Assembly (NCBI GenBank): GCA_021323595.1
Contig: JAJPKR010000052.1
Location: forward strand, 1-64,000
DNA: 64,000 nucleotides
Source: Terriglobia bacterium
GTDB taxonomy: Bacteria > Acidobacteriota > Terriglobia > Terriglobales > SCQP01
Direction: 5' to 3'
Shown in pieces: positions 1 through 7,213 of the stretch. The notes under the pieces are model-generated. The model saw only the letters and a list, made by a program, of their open reading frames with translations, did no database searches and was not told the DNA's origin. Each line of letters opens with the position of its first letter. The stretch's first letter is position 1. Made by a program: the position numbers and the translations under genes.

Positions 1-108
1 CAATACCTTCGTGATCGCCGCCGTCAGCGTCGTCTTCCCGTGGTCAATGTGCCCGATCGTCCCCACGTTCACATGCGGCTTCGTGCGATCAAATTTTTCC
101 TTCGCCAA
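1..108 (-). CDS. tuf: Elongation factor Tu, N-terminal fragment
   Basis: First 36 codons of EF-Tu, the GTPase that delivers aminoacyl-tRNA to the ribosome; the rest lies beyond the left edge. The translation reads [28 protein letters not shown], with the G1/P-loop GHIDHGKT intact. The start is TTG (complement of 106-108): it has GAGGG about 8 nt upstream, and the only residue before AKEKF in frame is this TTG. It is the last visible member of a tRNA-tuf operon on the minus strand, directly after tRNA-Gly. Identity is essentially certain; the start codon is inferred. Confidence 0.97.
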   Translation of the reverse strand, partial: MAKEKFDRTKPHVNVGTIGHIDHGKTTLTAAITKVL

Positions 109-141
109 CTGGCTACCCTCGTCTTTCGTGTCCAAGCTGCT

Positions 142-216
<75 letters not shown>

Positions 217-339
217 CCCGGCGCGGCGGCAGGCCCTGCCGCTGCTCGCGGAAGGCCGCTTGCGGCGCCGCCGCTACGGCGACTGCGACTGGCACCCTTG
301 GCGCCCCGCGCCGGGCGGAGCCTGCCCTGGATGCCGGAC

Positions 340-415
<76 letters not shown>

Positions 416-472
416 GTCAAGCCGTTCTCGGAACGCGCGGGAGATTCGCAGCCGCGCGCGCCGGCGCCTCCC

Positions 473-886
473 TCACTGGGCCGCCGGCTTCGGATGGCTT
501 TCCGGGCCAGCGTCCTCAGCGGCGCCGAGCGCGACGGCCTGGGCCGCCGGAAGGGCGGCAAGGTCGGCGGGGCGATGCCAAGGGGCGGGGACGTCCTCCG
601 CTTGCCGGCGGAAGAGCGTCAGTCCCATGAGCACGAGAAGCACCGAAACCGTGAACAGCAGCAGGCGACGATCCGTGATCGTCGCAAATGTCAACACCAA
701 CAATCCCAAAAACCCCGCGACCGCGAGCCAGCGGCGCTTTTCCACCGCCGCATCGCGCCCATGCGGGTCCCGCGCACGCTCACCCGGCGCTTCCGTTGCC
801 GCCGGGCCCCGCGCCGGTTCCTCCGGCACGGCGGCCAACGCCGTTTCCGGTTCCGGGCGCGACCTTGTTTCGACAGCTACTTCCAT
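473..886 (-). CDS. Hypothetical two-TM membrane protein inside the tRNA operon
   Basis: A 137-residue ORF between tRNA-Tyr and tRNA-Thr(GGT), starting 17 nt after the tRNA-Tyr 3' end. The N-terminal ~50 residues are Glu/Pro/Ala/Arg-rich and polar. Two adjacent hydrophobic stretches follow (WLAVAGFLGLLVLTF at ~53-67 and LLLFTVSVLLVLMGLTL at ~74-90), then a Pro/Ala-rich polar tail. This predicts a hairpin membrane protein with both termini on the same side. It is not SecE, which normally has one TM of a different character. There is no convincing Shine-Dalgarno, and the family is not recognised. Because GC-rich DNA yields spurious ORFs, the hydrophobic pattern and position are the only support for it being a gene. 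Confidence 0.5.
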   Translation of the reverse strand: MEVAVETRSRPEPETALAAVPEEPARGPAATEAPGERARDPHGRDAAVEKRRWLAVAGFLGLLVLTFATITDRRLLLFTVSVLLVLMGLTLFRRQAEDVPAPWHRPADLAALPAAQAVALGAAEDAGPESHPKPAAQ

Positions 887-903
887 TTCTGCAACAACTT
901 CTC

Positions 904-992
904 TGGTGGACAGGGGAGGATTCGAACCTCCGTAGCCCGCAAGGGGCGACAGATTTACAGTCTGTTGGTATTAACCACTCACCCACCTGTCC
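904..992 (-). tRNA. tRNA-Tyr (anticodon GTA)
   Basis: Minus-strand class II tRNA with acceptor GGACAGG/CCTGTCC, discriminator A and encoded CCA. Anticodon arm CAGAC-TGTAAAT-CTG has anticodon GTA, and there is a long variable arm (CCCCTTGCGGG) as expected for bacterial tRNA-Tyr. The T arm is GGAGGTTCGAATCCTCC. Confidence 0.97.
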
Positions 993-1059
993 CAAAAACC
1001 GCTTGGCCCGCCCCGCGCCACGGGCGAAAATGGCGGCCGGGGCCCGCCTCCGCAAGCGC

Positions 1060-1135
1060 TGGAGCTGGCGAAGGGACTTGAACCCCTGACCGGCTGATTA
1101 CAAATCAGCTGCTCTACCAACTGAGCTACGCCAGC
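1060..1135 (-). tRNA. tRNA-Thr (anticodon TGT)
   Basis: First transcribed gene of the tRNA-tuf operon. Cloverleaf GCTGGCG...CGCCAGC, discriminator T, encoded CCA; anticodon arm GCTGA-TTTGTAA-TCAGC with anticodon TGT. The putative operon promoter lies about 110-135 bp upstream. Confidence 0.97.
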
Positions 1136-1243
1136 CCGCCCGCCGTGAACTCGCGCGAACCGTGCGCAGGCACAGGGCTCGCAAAAACAGACAAGGGCGA
1201 CGGGACAGTCCTCTCCGCCGCCATGCCAAAGATCAAAAATTCA

Positions 1244-1272
1244 ATTGTAAGGAACGCCGTCCGAACTTGCAA
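1244..1272 (-). promoter_or_regulatory. Sigma-70 type promoter of the tRNA-tuf operon
   Basis: On the minus strand a -35 TTGCAA is followed, after exactly 17 nt, by -10 TACAAT. This is the best housekeeping promoter I can see in the first 2 kb, and it points into tRNA-Thr(TGT). No transcription data are available; this is consensus matching only. Confidence 0.65.
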
Positions 1273-1352
1273 ACGCCGCTCGTTCGCTTCCGCCTCCGCC
1301 GCCCCGCACCCGGGCTCCACGAGCAAGTATAGACCCGAAAGGCCGAACGCGT

Positions 1353-2198
1353 CTAGTGCAAGTATTGGTAGGGATTGACCGGAACGCCGTTGATGCGGAC
1401 TTCGTAGTGAAGATGCGGTCCGGTGGAGCGGCCGGAGTCGCCCACGAAGCCGATCACGTCGCCGCGGTCCACGCGCTGGCCGGCGGTGGTGGAGAAAGCG
1501 GAAAGGTGCGCATACAGCGTGCGCAGATGGTGGCCGTGGCTGACCACGATGGCGCGGCCGTAGCCGCGCAGCAGGCCGGCATAGAGCACCACGCCGTCGG
1601 CGGTGACATGCACGGGAGTGCCGATCGGGGTCGCGATGTCAATGCCGGTGTGGAAGGCGCCTTCACCGTCGAAGGGATCCAGGCGCTCGCCAAAGCTGCT
1701 GGAGATGCGGCCGGCGACCGGCCACAGCTCGGGACGCCACAGGCCGGCGCTCAGCTTGGCCAGGAAGTTGCCGTTGAGCGCGCTGGACTCGAGCGCCTCG
1801 AAGTCCTCGACCCCGGCGTTGTAAACAGCTGCGGGATCTTCGTCGGCGGCCTGCGTGGAGCGCCGCAAGGCCACGTCGCGGCCGAGGTTGTACAGCGCGG
1901 CGACTTCGTTGGCCAAGCTGCCCAGACTGGCGACTTCGGCGCGGGTCTGGGCGGCGTCTCGGCGGGCGCTGGCGAGCTGGCTGACCAGCGTGCGCTGCTG
2001 TTCGCGCAAGTCGTCGAGACGCCGCGCCTTCGTCCACAGGCGGGTGTAGGAGCCGGCCAGGCCCAGCAGCGTGCCCGCGCCGACCACCGCGCACACCACG
2101 AACACCAGCACCCAGTGCACCGGGATCGGGATGCGGCGCAGCTGGCCGTCCCAGTCGTGGCGGACCACGAAGATGTAGCAGCGCTTGCGCACGGTCAA
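1353..2198 (-). CDS. M23 family metallopeptidase (membrane-anchored)
   Basis: A 281-residue LytM/M23 zinc peptidase that probably cleaves or remodels peptidoglycan cross-links in the periplasm. A short cytoplasmic N-terminus is followed by one TM helix (WVLVFVVCAVVGAGTLLGLAG, ~29-49), a coiled-coil-like stretch (LDDLREQQRTLVSQL..., ~62-95), then the peptidase domain at ~170-275. The zinc motifs are complete: HTGIDIA (HxxxD) and HLHYEV (HxH), with LYAHL between them. The TTG start at 2198 is chosen because a TTGACA/TAGTCT promoter puts the transcript start almost on it; GTG at 2192 is the alternative. No partner gene adjoins it. Confidence 0.9.
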   Translation of the reverse strand: MTVRKRCYIFVVRHDWDGQLRRIPIPVHWVLVFVVCAVVGAGTLLGLAGSYTRLWTKARRLDDLREQQRTLVSQLASARRDAAQTRAEVASLGSLANEVAALYNLGRDVALRRSTQAADEDPAAVYNAGVEDFEALESSALNGNFLAKLSAGLWRPELWPVAGRISSSFGERLDPFDGEGAFHTGIDIATPIGTPVHVTADGVVLYAGLLRGYGRAIVVSHGHHLRTLYAHLSAFSTTAGQRVDRGDVIGFVGDSGRSTGPHLHYEVRINGVPVNPYQYLH

Positions 2199-2204
2199 AG
2201 GGGG

Positions 2205-2234
2205 AGACTAGCAATCCCTTCCACCCAGTGTCAA
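2205..2234 (-). promoter_or_regulatory. Promoter of the M23 peptidase gene
   Basis: A perfect -35 TTGACA (2229-2234) and a weaker -10 TAGTCT (2205-2210) are separated by 18 nt. The expected transcription start is at about 2198, the TTG start codon, so the mRNA would have essentially no 5' leader. No Shine-Dalgarno lies between. Confidence 0.55.
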
Positions 2235-2296
2235 GGTACGGAAGCGCAGGGTCGGATCCCGGCCGCCCGGCCAGGTCCAAGACGGAGGGAGGAACC

Positions 2297-2842
2297 CTAG
2301 CGGGCGGCGGCGCCGGGTTTGCGCTCGCGGAGGTAGCGGCGGCGGCCGGCGTTGACGGCGGCATGAGCGGCGGCGCGGCCCGCCCAGCCTTGACTGGTGA
2401 CGTGCTTGTGCTCAAGCGTCTTGTAGCTCATGAAGAAATGCTCGATCAGACGCAGCTCGTCGTGGCTGACATTGCGCAGATCGGTGGCGGCGCGGTAGGC
2501 GGGGTCGCCGGTGGCCACCGCCAGAATCTTGTTGTCTTGCCCCTTTTCGTCCTCCATGCGCAGCACGCCCAGCGGCCGCGCCTCCACCATCACCCCCATG
2601 GCGAGCGGTTCGCTGATCATGACCAAGATGTCGAGCGGATCGCCATCGGGCGCCAGCGTGCCGGGAATGAAGCCGTAGGCGGTGGGGTAGAACATCGAGG
2701 CGTAGAGCAAGCGATCCAGGCGGAAGACGCCGAGGTTCACGTCGTATTCGTACTTGGCGCGCGTGCCGCGGGGAATTTCGATCACCGCGAACACCAGCTC
2801 CGGCGCGCGGCGGCCGATCGGCAGATCCTTCAGGTTGGCCAT
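2297..2842 (-). CDS. ppa: Inorganic pyrophosphatase (family I)
   Basis: Hydrolyses cytoplasmic PPi to two Pi, pulling biosynthetic reactions forward. The 181 residues match the usual family I length. The signature DGDPLDILV (D-x-D-P-x-D metal-binding aspartates, ~66-74) is intact, preceded by FYPTAYGFIPGT and the substrate-binding EYDVNLGVFRLDR region. The ATG at 2842 follows a possible GTG codon (2845), so the start is ambiguous by one residue. It lies 26 bp after the hydrolase gene at 2869 on the same strand and may be cotranscribed. The C-terminus is short, basic and Ala-rich. Confidence 0.95.
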   Translation of the reverse strand: MANLKDLPIGRRAPELVFAVIEIPRGTRAKYEYDVNLGVFRLDRLLYASMFYPTAYGFIPGTLAPDGDPLDILVMISEPLAMGVMVEARPLGVLRMEDEKGQDNKILAVATGDPAYRAATDLRNVSHDELRLIEHFFMSYKTLEHKHVTSQGWAGRAAAHAAVNAGRRRYLRERKPGAAAR

Positions 2843-2868
2843 CACCTTATTCGAGACCGCAGGCGAGC

Positions 2869-3663
2869 CTAGAGCACGATCGAGGGCAGCGGCACGTCCT
2901 GGCTGGCGACGTGGAGCTGCGGACGGTGGCAGCCGCCGCCCAGCGCTTGCTCGGCGGTGAGCCGGGCGAGTTCGGGCAGATTGTTGTTTTGGCTGAGGTG
3001 CGCCAGCACGAGATGCGCGGCGGCGCCGTCGAAGCCCTCGCTCAAGAAGGCGGCGAGGCAGTCGTTGGAGAGATGGCCGACGCGGCTCAACACCCGCTGC
3101 TTGAGCGGCCAGGGATACGGGCCGGCTTTGAGCATGTCGAGATCGTGATTGGACTCGAAGACCAGGCAGGCGCAGCCGCGCACCGCTTCGCGGACGTTCT
3201 CCGGAATGTAGCCCAGATCCGTGATCAGGCCGATCTTCACGCCCTCGACCCGGAACGTGAAGGCGACGGGATCGGCGGCGTCATGCGGCACCGAGATCGG
3301 CGAGACTTCGATGTCGCCGATCGCGAACGGGCGCCCGGCGGCGAACGCCTCGACGCGCGGCAGCGGCGCGGCGGCGGCGCCGAGCGCGGCGCGGGTGCCC
3401 TCGTTGACAAACACCGGACAGGGCAGCGAGCGCGCCAGCACCGGCAGCCCGGCGACATGATCGTTGTGTTCGTGGGAGACCAGCAGCGCGGCGATGCGCT
3501 CGGGCGATTCCCCCAGCGCCGCCAGCCGGCGCAAGGTTTCGCGGCGGCTGAAGCCGGCGTCGATCATGATGCTGGTGGCCGTGCTCGAGATCACGGCGCA
3601 GTTGCCGCCGCTGCCGCTGCCGAGAATGGAGACGCGCGCCGCCACTTCCGCCATCTTAGCCAT
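2869..3663 (-). CDS. MBL-fold hydrolase, WalJ/YycJ-like
   Basis: A 264-residue metallo-beta-lactamase-fold protein resembling YycJ/WalJ, a family of likely nucleases or hydrolases linked to cell-wall and DNA-replication coordination in Firmicutes. It shows VSILGSGSGGNCAVI near the N-terminus, typical of this subfamily, the metal motif SHEHNDHVAG (~65-74), FESNHD (~150) and HLSQNN near the C-terminus. The ORF track extends 31 residues further upstream, but that part is Arg/Gly-rich and unlike the family. I place the start at ATG 3663 (MAKMAEVAARVSI), with ATG 3654 also possible. ppa follows 26 bp downstream. Confidence 0.88.
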   Translation of the reverse strand: MAKMAEVAARVSILGSGSGGNCAVISSTATSIMIDAGFSRRETLRRLAALGESPERIAALLVSHEHNDHVAGLPVLARSLPCPVFVNEGTRAALGAAAAPLPRVEAFAAGRPFAIGDIEVSPISVPHDAADPVAFTFRVEGVKIGLITDLGYIPENVREAVRGCACLVFESNHDLDMLKAGPYPWPLKQRVLSRVGHLSNDCLAAFLSEGFDGAAAHLVLAHLSQNNNLPELARLTAEQALGGGCHRPQLHVASQDVPLPSIVL

Positions 3664-3902
3664 GCCGGGCCGCCCCGCGCACAGGAAAATCCCCCGCCGG
3701 GCCCGCCCTCCGGGCGCAAGCCGCGCCGGCTGGCAGCGGCGGCGGGCGAGTGCCAAAAGCGGCTTCCGGCGAAACCCGCCGGCGGCCGCACCAATCTCAT
3801 GAAGCAGGAGGAATCGAGTTGGTCACGGCCCCCGGCAGCGCCGCCAGTTGCCGCGCGGCGCCGGGCTGGCCGAGAATGCCGGGCTAAGAACGGAGGCAGG
3901 CG

Positions 3903-4505
3903 ATGACGAAGGAAGATGGCTTCCCGCGCGAGGATTCGCGCCTGGCGCCGGGGGAAACGCTGCATGAGTTTTTCGCGGCGCTGGTGGTGAAGAACTACTC
4001 GGCGGTGGGGCTGAGCGAGACCGCGCTCACCGATTACGTCACGCAAGTGCTGGAAGCCTTCGTCCGCGCCGAAGCCTCGCGGCAGCCGGTGGCGGCGCTG
4101 CTGGCGGCGAGCGATCCGGTGTACGGGGAGGCCAGCTCGTTCGCGCGCGAGGCGGCGGTGCGGCGGCGCATCGGCGACGTGACGCTGTTCTTCACCGGCA
4201 TGTTCCCGGAGTCGCTGGCGCGGCGGCGCGGCGCCGACGCCCTGCTCGATTACGTGGCGGCGGGCAAGGAAAGCTACCACATCGTCAGCGAATACGAGCG
4301 CACCCGGCAGGAAATGGAGCCGCCGCCGGAACTGGCGGCGCTGGCGAGCGCGGTGCTGCGCGAAGCCGAGCCGCGCGCGCCCCTCTTCGCGCAGCTGTCG
4401 GCGGAGTTCGAGCGCTGCATGTACGGCCTCAACCTGGTGAAGAGCGAAATCGCCAGCTTCGCCGATCCCCTGCATGCGGCGGTGCGGGCACTTTTGCTAA
4501 ACTGA
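3903..4505 (+). CDS. Conserved-looking protein of unknown function
   Basis: A 200-residue soluble, mainly helical, acidic protein. It has a good Shine-Dalgarno (ACGGAGGCAGGCG before ATG) and codon bias like its neighbours, so it is a real gene. Visible features include FFAALVVKNYSAVGL (~23-37) and a segment FFTGMFPES...DALLDYVAAGKESYHIVSEYE (~100-135) that looks conserved. I see no signal peptide, TM segment or catalytic motif. It lies 14 bp upstream of the FmdB zinc-ribbon gene and is probably cotranscribed with it. I do not recognise the family. Confidence 0.75.
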   Translation: MTKEDGFPREDSRLAPGETLHEFFAALVVKNYSAVGLSETALTDYVTQVLEAFVRAEASRQPVAALLAASDPVYGEASSFAREAAVRRRIGDVTLFFTGMFPESLARRRGADALLDYVAAGKESYHIVSEYERTRQEMEPPPELAALASAVLREAEPRAPLFAQLSAEFERCMYGLNLVKSEIASFADPLHAAVRALLLN

Positions 4506-4519
4506 GCGGCAGGTAAGCC

Positions 4520-4825
4520 GTGCCCATCTATGAGTATCAGTGCCGCCGCTGCGGGCGGCGCGTGGAAAAGATCCAATCGTTTCGCGACGCCGCGCTGACG
4601 ACGTGCGAGGCCTGTGGCGGGGCGCTCGAGCGGCTGGTTTCGCCGCCGGCCATCCAGTTCAAGGGCTCGGGCTGGTACATCACCGATTACGCGCACAAGT
4701 CCACGGCGGCGCCGGCCAAAAACGGCGAGGGCGGCGGCGCCCAGCCGGCCGCGGGCCAGGCCGGCGAGAAGACGGGCAGCGAAACGCCGGGCACGAGCGA
4801 GAGCGGCGCCAAGAAAGACTCCTAG
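4520..4825 (+). CDS. FmdB-type zinc ribbon protein
   Basis: A 101-residue protein that starts at GTG and reads MPIYEYQCRRCGRR, the hallmark of the FmdB/CxxC putative regulatory family. Two CxxC knuckles (CRRC ~8-11 and CEAC ~31-34) form a zinc ribbon, followed by the usual FKGSGWYITDY. The C-terminal ~45 residues are a low-complexity Gly/Ala/Lys/Glu tail. The family is thought to be regulatory in some amide-degradation operons, but its general function is unknown. It forms a pair with the preceding gene and converges on the sigma-54 activator gene. Confidence 0.9.
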   Translation: MPIYEYQCRRCGRRVEKIQSFRDAALTTCEACGGALERLVSPPAIQFKGSGWYITDYAHKSTAAPAKNGEGGGAQPAAGQAGEKTGSETPGTSESGAKKDS

Positions 4826-4829
4826 CCGC

Positions 4830-5777
4830 CTAGTCGAGGTGGTAGCGCTTGCGCTTCTCGAGCAGCGTCTTGCGGCTGATGCCGAGCACGCGCGCGGTTT
4901 CGCTCTTTTTGCCGCGGTGGCGCTGCAAGACGGCGGCGATATATTCCTTCTCCACCTGCTCGAGGGTCTTCTCCTCGGCGGCGACGGCGGCGCGCAGCGG
5001 CAGGTCCCGCAGCGCGATCTCCGCGCCGCCGGCGATGAACGCGCGCTCCATCATGTTGCGCAACTCGCGCACGTTGCCGGGGAAGTCGTGGCGCTCGAGC
5101 GCGGCCAGCGCTTCCGCCGTCAGCCGCGGGCGGGCGCGGCGCTGCAGTTGCGCGAACTGCTCGATGAAATGCTCGGCCAGCGGGCGAATGTCGAGCGGGC
5201 GCTCGCGCAGCGGCGGAATCGTCAGCGGCAGCACGTTCAGGCGGTAAAACAGGTCTTCGCGGAACGTGCGCTCGGCCACAGCGCGCTCGAGATCGGCGTT
5301 GGTCAGCGCCATGAGGCGGGCGGAGATGGCGATGGTGGCGCGGCCGCCGAGGCGCTCGAACCGTTTCTCTTCCAGCACGCGCAGGAGCTTCGCTTGCAGC
5401 GGCAGGCCGAGGGCGGCGACCTCGTCGAGCACGAGGGTGCCGCGGCCGGCGAGTTCCAGGCGCCCCGGTTTGCTCTGCTCGGCGCCGGTGAACGCGCCTT
5501 TCTCGTAGCCGAACAGCTCGCTTTCCACCAGATCGGCGGGCAGGCTGGCGCAATCAATTTTGACCAGCGGCTCGGCGGCATTGGGGCCGAGCAGGTGCAG
5601 CAGCTGCGCCAGCAGGTCCTTGCCCACGCCGCTTTCCCCGCGGATCAAGACCGTGGTGGGCGCGGCGGCGACGCGGGCGGCGAGCTCGAGCAAGCGGCGC
5701 GACTTGGGATCGACGGCGATCCAGGCGGCCCACACCTCGGGACGGCGGTCGCGAGCGGCGGAAGAAACTTCGCTCAT
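4830..5777 (-). CDS. Sigma-54 dependent transcriptional activator without receiver domain
   Basis: A 315-residue AAA+ enhancer-binding protein that would use ATP to remodel sigma-54 RNA polymerase. It has Walker A GESGVGKD (~48-55), the sigma-54 contact loop GAFTGA (~96-101), Walker B-like GTLVLDEV, FREDLFYRLNVLPL with the arginine finger, and a C-terminal Fis-type helix-turn-helix (KSETARVLGISRKTLLEKRKRY). The N-terminus is only ~20 residues, so there is no receiver, PAS or GAF sensor domain. The start is ATG 5777, which overlaps the rsfS stop as ATGA. The longer ORF upstream is the tail of rsfS in another frame. Activation is therefore unlikely to be by phosphorylation of this protein. Confidence 0.93.
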   Translation of the reverse strand: MSEVSSAARDRRPEVWAAWIAVDPKSRRLLELAARVAAAPTTVLIRGESGVGKDLLAQLLHLLGPNAAEPLVKIDCASLPADLVESELFGYEKGAFTGAEQSKPGRLELAGRGTLVLDEVAALGLPLQAKLLRVLEEKRFERLGGRATIAISARLMALTNADLERAVAERTFREDLFYRLNVLPLTIPPLRERPLDIRPLAEHFIEQFAQLQRRARPRLTAEALAALERHDFPGNVRELRNMMERAFIAGGAEIALRDLPLRAAVAAEEKTLEQVEKEYIAAVLQRHRGKKSETARVLGISRKTLLEKRKRYHLD

Positions 5778-6187
5778 GGCCGGGACCGGCGGCTCGGCCG
5801 CCGCCGCGCCGGCGCCGGGCGCGCGGCGGGCTGCCAGCGCGGCGCCTTTTGCCATAGCCGCTCGAGCGCGTAAAAGCTCCGGCCCGGCGCGGAGAAGATA
5901 TGCACCACGAAATCGAGATAATCCAGCACGATCCATTCCGCGTTGGCGTAGCCCTCGCGATGCGCCGGCAGCCGCGGCGGGCGGCGCCGGCCCAGCGCGC
6001 GCTCGACTTCGTCGGCGATGGCCTGCACTTGCCGGGGATTGGCGCCGTGGCAGAGCAAAAAATAATCGGTGAAGTTCGCCAGCTCGCGCACGTCCAAGAT
6101 CACCGGATCGAGCGCCTTCTTCGACTCCGCCGCGGCGAGCGCGGCACGCAGCGCCCGGCGCGTCGCTGCGTCGGATTGGGTCGCCAT
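5774..6187 (-). CDS. rsfS: Ribosome silencing factor RsfS
   Basis: A 137-residue RsfS/DUF143 protein, which binds ribosomal protein uL14 and blocks subunit joining during starvation. The domain covers ~20-115 and includes VILDVRELANFTDYFLLCHG, a conserved family signature, and WIVLDYLDFVVHIF. The last ~20 residues are a Pro/Arg-rich tail. The usual partner nadD is absent upstream; instead the gene is translationally coupled (ATGA) to the sigma-54 activator. The ATG at 6187 is the only sensible start. Confidence 0.93.
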   Translation of the reverse strand: MATQSDAATRRALRAALAAAESKKALDPVILDVRELANFTDYFLLCHGANPRQVQAIADEVERALGRRRPPRLPAHREGYANAEWIVLDYLDFVVHIFSAPGRSFYALERLWQKAPRWQPAARPAPARRRPSRRSRP

Positions 6188-6276
6188 TCTAAGACAGGTT
6201 ACAAGGTTCGGGGCGGCTTGGGGCCGCCAATTTGCTCCCGCGGGCGGGGCGCCCGCGGCGCGTTGCGCCGCGCGCG

Positions 6277-7149
6277 CTAGCACGCGACTCCGGCTTGCGC
6301 CAGGGCGTCCGCCACGCCGTCGTGATCGTGATCGGCGGCGACCAGCCAGCCGGCGCGCCGCAGCTCGGCGTGGGCGTTGCCTACCACCGCGGCCACGCCG
6401 GCGAACTCCAGCATCTCGAAATCGTTGTAGTTGTCGCCCACCGCCATCACCGCCGCTCGCGCCACGCCCAGTGCCGCCGCCAGCCGCGCCAAGGCCGCGC
6501 CCTTGCTCACCCCCGCCGCCAAGACGTCGAGAATGGCCAGTTGCCGCGCCGGATAGACGGTGCGGTGGCAGGTGATCTCGCCCGTCGTTGTCGCCGCCGC
6601 CAGCTTCGCGCCGATCGCGGCGATCTCCGCCGGCGTCCCGCCATACATCAGCTGCACCGGATCCTCCGTCAGGCAGCGCGCCAGCGGCGCCGCGAAGCTG
6701 AGCGCCTCGCGATTGCGCTCCAGCCAGCCGGCGAAAGCGCGGCGGCGCGTCTCCGCCTCCGCCTGCTCGTCCGGCCCCAGCGCCTTCATCACCAGCTCCC
6801 CGGGCCCTTGCCGCTCGAAGGTGACCACCAGTTGCGCCTCGAACTCCGCCAGCGCCGCCATCACCGCCGCCGCCTGCGCCCGCGGCAGATATTGCCGCCC
6901 GTGCACGGCGCCGCTGCTGTGCCGCAGCAGCGCGCCGTTGCTGGCGATCAGCCAGCATTCCACGCCGAGCGCCTGCGCCACCGGCAGCGCGAAGCGGTAG
7001 CGCCGCCCGGTGGCCAGCGCCACCGTGGCGCCCGCCGCCGCCGCCGCGCGCAGCGCCGCCGCGTTGCGCGCGCTCACCTGTTGTCGGGAGTCGAGCAGCG
7101 TCCCGTCGAGATCGACGGCCAGCAATCGAATCGCGCTTCGCGGCGGCAT
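6277..7149 (-). CDS. Cof-type HAD-IIB phosphatase
   Basis: A cytoplasmic haloacid-dehalogenase phosphatase, probably acting on sugar or nucleotide phosphates. Motif I is AVDLDGTLLD (~10-19), motif II ALATGRRY, motif III lies at VSKGAALARL (~220), and motif IV is GDNYNDFEML (~244-253); a C2B cap sits between. The 290-residue length fits. A TACAAT -10-like hexamer at 7160-7165 overlaps the upstream ATG (7161), so ATG 7149 (MPPRSAIRLLAVDLDG) is the likelier start; from 7161 four residues would be added. The region between it and rsfS holds an 8-bp GC hairpin, with no T-tract. Confidence 0.9.
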   Translation of the reverse strand: MPPRSAIRLLAVDLDGTLLDSRQQVSARNAAALRAAAAAGATVALATGRRYRFALPVAQALGVECWLIASNGALLRHSSGAVHGRQYLPRAQAAAVMAALAEFEAQLVVTFERQGPGELVMKALGPDEQAEAETRRRAFAGWLERNREALSFAAPLARCLTEDPVQLMYGGTPAEIAAIGAKLAAATTTGEITCHRTVYPARQLAILDVLAAGVSKGAALARLAAALGVARAAVMAVGDNYNDFEMLEFAGVAAVVGNAHAELRRAGWLVAADHDHDGVADALAQAGVAC

Positions 7150-7159
7150 CGCTGGCGCC

Positions 7160-7165
7160 ATTGTA
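7160..7165 (-). promoter_or_regulatory. -10-like element of the HAD gene
   Basis: TACAAT on the minus strand, 10 nt before ATG 7149. No good -35 is visible. The expected transcript start would leave a leader of only a few nucleotides, and no Shine-Dalgarno is present. Confidence 0.4.
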
Positions 7166-7211
7166 CGGCGGTGCGCGCGCCCCGGCGCACCGCCGCCCTG
7201 CGCGGCGGTGC
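7166..7211. other. Three-arm alternative hairpin downstream of the M1-like gene
   Basis: Three segments, CGGCGGTGCGC (7166-7176), GCGCACCGCCG (7185-7195) and CGGCGGTGC (7203-7211), allow the middle arm to pair with either flank: 11 bp with an 8-nt loop, or 9 bp with a 7-nt loop. It begins 2 nt beyond the M1-like stop codon and ends just before the HAD -10 element. No T-tract follows, so it is not a classical intrinsic terminator. It could stabilise the 3' end or insulate the two genes. Confidence 0.5.
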
Positions 7212-7213
7212 GG

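Noticed and set aside
1356-2300. 314-aa plus-strand ORF opposite the M23 peptidase
   Set aside because: Shadow ORF with no recognisable domain; the minus strand has intact HxxxD and HxH zinc motifs.
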